Position numbers and translations under genes: made by a program
The notes under the pieces: model-generated
Databases searched by the model: none
Told to the model about the DNA's origin: nothing
What the model saw: only the letters and a program-made list of their open reading frames with translations
Source: Niveibacterium umoris
GTDB lineage: Bacteria > Pseudomonadota > Gammaproteobacteria > Burkholderiales > Rhodocyclaceae
Assembly (NCBI RefSeq): GCF_014197015.1
Contig: NZ_JACIET010000001.1
Coordinates: 62,001 to 126,000, forward strand
DNA: 64,000 nucleotides
Direction of reading: 5' to 3'
Part shown: positions 61,501-64,000 of the stretch, in pieces
Layout: every line of letters starts with the position of its first letter
How positions within the stretch are numbered: position 1 is the stretch's first letter

Positions 61501-63246
61501 GCTCGCGGCCAATACACGATCAGTGACCTCACGCCCGGCGTCACCTACCAGGTGACCTTCCGCGCAACGGGCGGCAGCATGCTTTACGGCGTGCCGACCT
61601 ATGATGATCAGCGCGCAGGTTCGCAGCCTGGCGACCCCGTGCTCATTGTGCCCGAGGGCACCAGTCGCATCGCCGCGACGGCGGACCGTCTGGTGGTGAG
61701 CCTGACGCCGGGGCGCAATCTGATCAATCAGTCGCTTCCGCTCGATCCGGCCGGCGTGGTGTACGACAGCGTCTCGCGCCTGGCGATCGGTGGCGCCACT
61801 GTGCGCCTCAGCGCACCGGCGGGCTTCGATCCCGACAAGCATCTGGTCGGCGGTGCCGCTGCGATGACGCAGACAACCTCGCTGACCATCGGGGTGCCGG
61901 GCAGCTATCAGTTCCTGCTGCTGCGTGCTGCCCCGGCGGGTCGTTACTGCCTCGACGCGACGGCCCCCGACTACCGCCCGTCGGCGATGCTGCCGGTGGC
62001 CGGACCCGCCTTTGCGGTCCCCGCCGGATCCGGCGTTGTATCGATCAACCGTGATGGACTCACCGGTCTGCCGCCTCCGCAGCCAGGGCAGGATACGACC
62101 CACTATGCCTGTTTCGACATCACGCCCTCGAGCGCGGTCAACATCATCAACAACCACTTGCCGCTTGATCCCGCAACGATGCCGGTACTCGTATTGAGCA
62201 AGTCGGGTGACAAGTCCAAGGCGGTGATCGGCGATCTGATGAAGTACACGGTGGTTGTCCGCGTGGCGGAAGGTCGCAATCTGGCACAACTGCGGGTGCT
62301 CGATACGCTTCCGGCCGGCATGCGCTACATCGACGGCACCGTGACCGCACAGAAGACCGGTAGTGCGACGCTTGCAGCAACGCGCCTTGCCGAACCGGTC
62401 GATCCGGCCACGGGCAAGCCCACGCATGGCCTGCCGATGCAGATCGACTTGCCGGCAGCCTTCCTGCCGTTGAGCAAGGGGGATCAGGTGACGCTGACTT
62501 ATCGCACCCGCATCGGCGTAGGTGCCCTGCAGGGCGATGGCACCAACCGGGCGAGTGCTACGTCTGGTGCGATCCGTTCCAATGAGGCCCGCTTCAAGGT
62601 CGAAATCGGCGGCGGCGTCTTCGAGACGGGGGCCTGCCTGGCCGGGAAGGTGTTCGTTGATTGCAACAACAACCAGGTGCAGGACGATGAGGAGGTCGGC
62701 ATTCCGGGGGTTCGCCTCTTCCTTGAAGACGGCACCTACTTTGTGACCGACGTCGAGGGCAAGTACAGCTACTGCGGCCTGAGACCAATCACCCATGTGC
62801 TGAAGGTCGATCCGCTGACCTTGCCACGCGGCTCGCGCATGGTCACGACCAGCAGCCGCAATGCTGGGGATGCCGAGAGCCTGTTCCTCGATACCAAGTT
62901 CGGCGAACTGCTGCGCGGCGACTTCGCTGAGGGCTCGTGTTCGAACCGCGTCATGGAGCAGGTGATGGCGCGTCGCGCCAAGGGTGGCACGCAGGCGGTC
63001 GAAAGTGAGCGTCGGCGCGGTCCGGCCTTGCGCTTCGACAGTCGGCCCGAAGCGATTCCGCAGGAGGGCACCATCAGTGCCGACCAGGCCGTCATCCGGC
63101 TGCGCAGTTCCGATTCTCCGGCGGCGGTGAGGGCGGTTTCGGGTCCAAGCACCGGTCAGCCGCTGGTTGAACATCCGGAGCTGTTTGATCCACCGCCTCC
63201 TCCAGCGCAACCGTCGGATGCAAAGGAGGGTCGCCATGCACACTGA
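52561..63246 (+). CDS. Giant secreted DUF11-repeat protein with choice-of-anchor A head
   Basis: A 3561-residue surface or secreted protein. A signal peptide (LGLMAAVWLSGHAVDALA) is followed by a choice-of-anchor A domain (about residues 50-330: GGRYSVISGAAEAEGRIWVG, ILWNFPNASQANFTGFSQFQG, GAEFHNYDFLG). Ten tandem units of about 270 residues start near 53598, 54412, 55219, 56029, 56857, 57670, 58486, 59311, 60148 and 60961 (the last is half length). Each has two DUF11-like beta-sandwiches, TKTLSxVNGG and PKLAVxKSGPA, and several conserved cysteines (SCTSCTV, LCAK). SdrD-B-like modules follow (SGTVWLDANHNRKLDSNEKP; GKVFVDCNNNQVQDDEEVG), with a lone DUF11 between. No sorting signal or autotransporter barrel is seen; the downstream gene may help place it. 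Start at 52561 is uncertain by a few codons. Confidence 0.88.
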   Translation: MQMTLGPLRVVRLLGLMAAVWLSGHAVDALAANLGPQTSQCLGASCPATYTPVGTCGSFTGRDEAYSVVVGGRYSVISGAAEAEGRIWVGNGLVQSKGGIFNVAQVGVGACVVPPDAGVDPLPGHLLVNGGITLGASDTLLVGLPNIISNVVLSGSVSATGVVSTLGTVSSGATVPASPVNFAAMRTQASYWAGVSANGTVIPGATTVFQGDGSSSLQKFNLPAGGLGGVVVQFSNIPATATVLINVPDSGTVTLNTLDFVDASGSGGFAFSTALTRRILWNFPNASQANFTGFSQFQGSVLIPNGNALMAVPGVNGRFLVSGDLTQNGAEFHNYDFLGTLPNAVGTLATTKTLSAVNGVAVPVGYQARPGDVLTYSIAVRETGGAASASTTLSETVPATTSYSGSGEGWTGACASAGSSCTQTVSVGAGATVTKSFSVKVASPIPDNVTSIANTVASSAGSCTSCTVTTPTVPKLAVQKSGPASFLAGGAGTYTVTVSNLGGSNTTGTITFTDTLPAGLSFGAQTLGATSLACTATGPVVTCSGTPTLAPGGSVTVAYTAVAGVGISGTLTNAVTLTARGGDPRVPSCDNAAPAAGSNNQSTDKLCAKASAGSVTGTLVTTKTLTTVNGGPVPGGYQARAGDVQIYSIAVQETGGVASAATTLGETVPANSSYSGSGEGWSAGCAAAATSCTQSVTVGAGATVTKLFTITLAATLPDNVTSIANTVTSSSGSCAACTVTTPTVPKLAVSKSGPATIAAGGTASYTVTVANIGGATTSGTVSLSDALPSGLSLLSQTAGAPGLVCSGTTTVTCSGTPNIAAGASVVLTYSVSAGVGISGTLTNAVTLTARGGDPRTPSCDNATPAVGANNQSSDKLCAKASAATTSGSLTTTKTLSSVNGGAVPGGYQAKAGDVLGYTLAIHETGGLASASTTLGETVPANTSYTGVAEGWSAGCAGPGTSCSQAVTVGAGATVSKSFTVTVASPIPDNVTRIANTVTSSSGSCGSCTVTTPTVPKLSVLKSGPASFAAGGSGAYTLTVSNTGGSVTSGAVTLSDVLPSGLSFSAQTAGAASLVCSGTTTVTCTGTPSLAPGASIIVGYTVAAGVGISGTLTNAVTLTARGGDPRTPSCDNAAPAAGSNNQSTDKLCAKSSANSTSGSPVVSKALTTVTRGGTPLSGASLPATVRAGDVLTYTITSQEVSGGGAISVTLNETVPANSSYTGSAEGWSAGCTTAGSTCSQTFLLGSSATATVNFSVTVASPIPDSVTAITNTVTTSPGVCTTCTVVTPTVPKLAVQKSGPASIAAGGSGSYTVTVSNLGGTTTSGAVSFTDTLPSGLSFGAQTAGAASLVCSAAGQLVTCTGSPSIAAGASVGVSYGVTAGTGLSATLTNDVTLTARGGDPRTPSCDNSAPAAGANNQSTDKLCAKATAVTTSGTLSTVKTLSLVNGVAVPGGYRAKGGDVLTYSIAVQETGGIAAGTTTLGETVPANTSYSGSAEGWSAGCGGAGTTCSQALTVAAGATVTKTFTVTVAALIPDGVTSIGNTVTSSGGTCGACTVTTPTLPKLTVQKSGPASFAAGTSASYTVTVSNVGGSATSGAVSFTDTLPAGLTFLSQSAGAASLVCSTAGQTVTCSGTPAIAPAGNVVVAYSVSVGLGVSGVLTNSVVISAGGGDPRTPSCDNAAPAAGASNQSSDKLCAKSSGTATTGTLSTTKTLSAVNGGAVPGGYQARGGDVQTYTLAVRETGGVASAATVLTETVPLHTSYSGSSEGWTGTCAGAGTSCTQNVVVAAGATVSKTFTVTVANPLPDGVSVIANTVSSDNGLCASCTVAPPTVPKLSIQKAGPSTLAGGGTATYTVTLANVGGSATSGTVSFTDTLPAGLSYVGQVAGTPALACSASGAAVTCSGAPAMAPGASIVVRYQVAVALGTTGIATNPVRYVATGGDPRTPNCDNTADPAAGTGNTSSDRLCAKWSANVVAGSPAVSKALTAVVRGGTTLSGASLPAAVQGGDRLVYTITVQETTGTGGATTVLTEAVPANTSYSGSAEGWSGCSGAGSSCTQSVGVSAGQSVTRNFTVTVANPLSVGVASIVNGITSSAGICTTCTVVTPTLPRLAISKSGPPTLAIGGQGDYVVTVSNSGGVATSGALSFTDTLPTGLSFVAQSAGAANLVCTAAGQVITCSGAPAIPSGGSIAVGYSVSVGAGAVAPVVNPVRLTALGGDPRTPTCDNTNPGTGSGNQSSDQLCAKWSASTVSGNPVVTKSIERVVRGGVTLSGANLPSSLAAGDIVTWAIRIQESTGSGGISTTITETVPNHTTYGGSSEGWSGCSTATTTCAQSVTLSAGQIRTLEFTAVLATPLPAGVTSISNSVTTSVGSCANCTVVAPTPPRLAVSKSGPATLVAGSTASYSVTLTNVGGSSTVGQVAFSDTLPSGQTFGAQTAGVSTMACSSAGQVGACVGTPNLAPGQSLTISYNANIDPAARGLLTNVVRPLLPLSLGGDPRPPVCDNADPAAGTANQSSDQLCAKFTGTAVAPGLNTTKTLSLVNGAAVPAGYRARGGDRLTYSISVAETSGSVGGTVDLTEVVPQYSSYSGSAEGWAGCTAAGSTCVQTVAVAAGGSTTRSFTITVANPLPDGAARIINSVAASSGACANCTVITPTLPRLEIAKAGPATLSVGGTISYTVTVSNTGGSSTSGTVSFVDTLPTALTFAAQTAGAPVLTCAPGAGNTVTCSGTPDLASGASASVSYTVNVAATVAGSQVNAVRLSALGGDPATPVCDNGDPAGGASNQSSDRRCAKHAVGANGVAATLKRVIAVARGSQRFTAAAGNLPAAVKPGDVVTYAIEVSETSGTAGVRTTLTEQVPAGTTYTGSGEGWSGCAAALSTCNRTLDVGAGQKATLNFTVTLDAAIPSGASGVTNTVASSSGTCNPCTVTTPYSASLSGTVWLDANHNRKLDSNEKPVAGISVVLLDVDGKALPGVAPAVTDARGQYTISDLTPGVTYQVTFRATGGSMLYGVPTYDDQRAGSQPGDPVLIVPEGTSRIAATADRLVVSLTPGRNLINQSLPLDPAGVVYDSVSRLAIGGATVRLSAPAGFDPDKHLVGGAAAMTQTTSLTIGVPGSYQFLLLRAAPAGRYCLDATAPDYRPSAMLPVAGPAFAVPAGSGVVSINRDGLTGLPPPQPGQDTTHYACFDITPSSAVNIINNHLPLDPATMPVLVLSKSGDKSKAVIGDLMKYTVVVRVAEGRNLAQLRVLDTLPAGMRYIDGTVTAQKTGSATLAATRLAEPVDPATGKPTHGLPMQIDLPAAFLPLSKGDQVTLTYRTRIGVGALQGDGTNRASATSGAIRSNEARFKVEIGGGVFETGACLAGKVFVDCNNNQVQDDEEVGIPGVRLFLEDGTYFVTDVEGKYSYCGLRPITHVLKVDPLTLPRGSRMVTTSSRNAGDAESLFLDTKFGELLRGDFAEGSCSNRVMEQVMARRAKGGTQAVESERRRGPALRFDSRPEAIPQEGTISADQAVIRLRSSDSPAAVRAVSGPSTGQPLVEHPELFDPPPPPAQPSDAKEGRHAH

Positions 63247-64000
63247 TCGCGTGTCGCCCGCCATGTGGCCCGATGTTTCCCGCCCATCGTCGATCAGCCG
63301 GATCGCACTGGCGGTGGCGCTGGCCTTGCCCATGTTGGCACAGGCGGACGAAGAGCCGGCGCCGCGTCTGAAGATGAGTACCGAACTGGGCGCACTGCCG
63401 CATTTCGACAGCCGCCCGGCGCCGGGCGACTCGGTTCCGCCCGTCGATGGTCGCCTTGCGTTGCGACCGGCGGTGTTCTCCGGGCGTACCGGGGGCGTTG
63501 ACTACGCACCCAATGCGGTGGTCGGGAGGATCGAGGTCGATGTCGATCGCAACAACATTCCCGCCGACGGGCAGAGCAGCGCCGAAGTCGAGATCCGCGT
63601 ATTCGGGCGCGACGGCAAACCGCTCAACGAGCTGGTCGTTGCAACAGTTGAAGTGCGCGGTCGCGCACGACTGCTCTTGCCGGATGCCTCAACGGATGAA
63701 CTCGGGGCCGCCGGACGCGACCTCGACCGCGTCACGCCTGGCGTGCAGGTGCGGGTGAAGGACGGCCTTGCGCGATTGAAGCTCGTTGCGCCAGCCGAGC
63801 CGCAGGACGTGCTGCTGCGCGTGACGGTCGGAGCGGAGCGCGCCGGCGGCGTGGTGACCTACGTCCCCGAATTGCGCGAGTTTGTTGCGGTAGGCATCGT
63901 CGAGGGCGTCATCTCGCTTTCGTCGGTGCCGTCTGGCTCGGTGACCGAATCCGGGCTCAATGACGGGTTCGAATACGAACTGCGCCGTTGGAGCCGGGAC
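63236..64000 (+). CDS. Exported protein, probable outer-membrane partner of the giant protein (3' end missing)
   Basis: 255 codons are open to the window end. AAGGAGGG lies 6 bp before the ATG at 63236, which overlaps the last codons of the giant gene by 11 bp, so they are translated together. A signal peptide (IALAVALALPMLAQA-DEE) is followed by a beta-rich domain (VVGRIEVDVDRNNIPADGQS, VEIRVFGRDGKPLNE). REFVAVGIVEGVISL and the last visible GFEYELRRWSRD resemble large barrel-forming outer-membrane proteins found next to DUF11/SdrD-B giants. That role is inference from a partial sequence. Confidence 0.7.
   Translation, partial: MHTDRVSPAMWPDVSRPSSISRIALAVALALPMLAQADEEPAPRLKMSTELGALPHFDSRPAPGDSVPPVDGRLALRPAVFSGRTGGVDYAPNAVVGRIEVDVDRNNIPADGQSSAEVEIRVFGRDGKPLNELVVATVEVRGRARLLLPDASTDELGAAGRDLDRVTPGVQVRVKDGLARLKLVAPAEPQDVLLRVTVGAERAGGVVTYVPELREFVAVGIVEGVISLSSVPSGSVTESGLNDGFEYELRRWSRD

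Noticed and set aside
60151..63333. A 1060-codon open frame on the minus strand
   Set aside because: It is antisense to the repeat region and C-terminus of the giant protein; its length comes from the biased codons of that gene.

Overview
This is a high-GC chromosomal window from a Gram-negative bacterium, most likely a betaproteobacterium (Rhodocyclales-like). The evidence is gene order rather than any database search: gloB / SAM methyltransferase / rnhA / dnaQ, nadE-glnB, trxB / Crp-like regulator / ftsK / lolA / rarA / serS, together with many TonB, ExbB and ExbD genes and two large TonB-dependent receptors. The window opens inside tpiA and closes inside an outer-membrane-type gene.

The left part (1-17.5 kb) is mostly housekeeping: tpiA, a MarR regulator coupled to an M48 metalloprotease, an MltD-like lytic transglycosylase, a response regulator-GGDEF protein, glyoxalase II divergent from a methyltransferase-rnhA-dnaQ operon, a mutS operon of four packed genes, and an RND efflux pump with its adaptor. 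A 58-residue membrane protein and tRNA-Thr(CGT) follow.

From 17.6 to 25 kb lies a first TonB module: a TonB-dependent receptor with a textbook sigma-54 promoter element in its long leader, then tonB, exbB, two exbD genes and a TPR protein. From 25 to 36.6 kb there are nadE, glnB, an Smr-domain protein, trxB, a Crp/Fnr regulator, ftsK, lolA, rarA, a small unknown gene, serS and tRNA-Ser(CGA). A 50-codon relic that looks like the start of a tyrosine integrase sits just past tRNA-Ser.

From 37 to 52 kb lies an amino-sugar island. A TonB-Xanth-Caul type receptor is divergent from a GntR/UTRA repressor. A six-gene overlapping operon follows (GlcNAc kinase, GlcNAc-6-P deacetylase, SIS-domain deaminase, GH3 hexosaminidase, AmpG-like permease, GH16-like secreted enzyme). 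Next come a TPR gene and a second ExbB-ExbD-ExbD-TonB operon. Promoter regions of the receptor, the regulator, the catabolic operon and the second TonB operon carry related TGGT/ACCA elements (12-mer TGTGATACCAGT, 10-mer ACCAGCAATA), so I infer one regulon. It would run from outer-membrane import with a dedicated energiser, through periplasmic and cytoplasmic cleavage, to fructose-6-phosphate.

The right end (52.5-64 kb) is a 3561-residue secreted repeat protein (choice-of-anchor A head, about ten DUF11-type repeats of about 270 residues, SdrD-B-like modules). It overlaps the start of a second exported protein that runs off the window. An 11-G homopolymer lies about 400 bp upstream of the giant gene.
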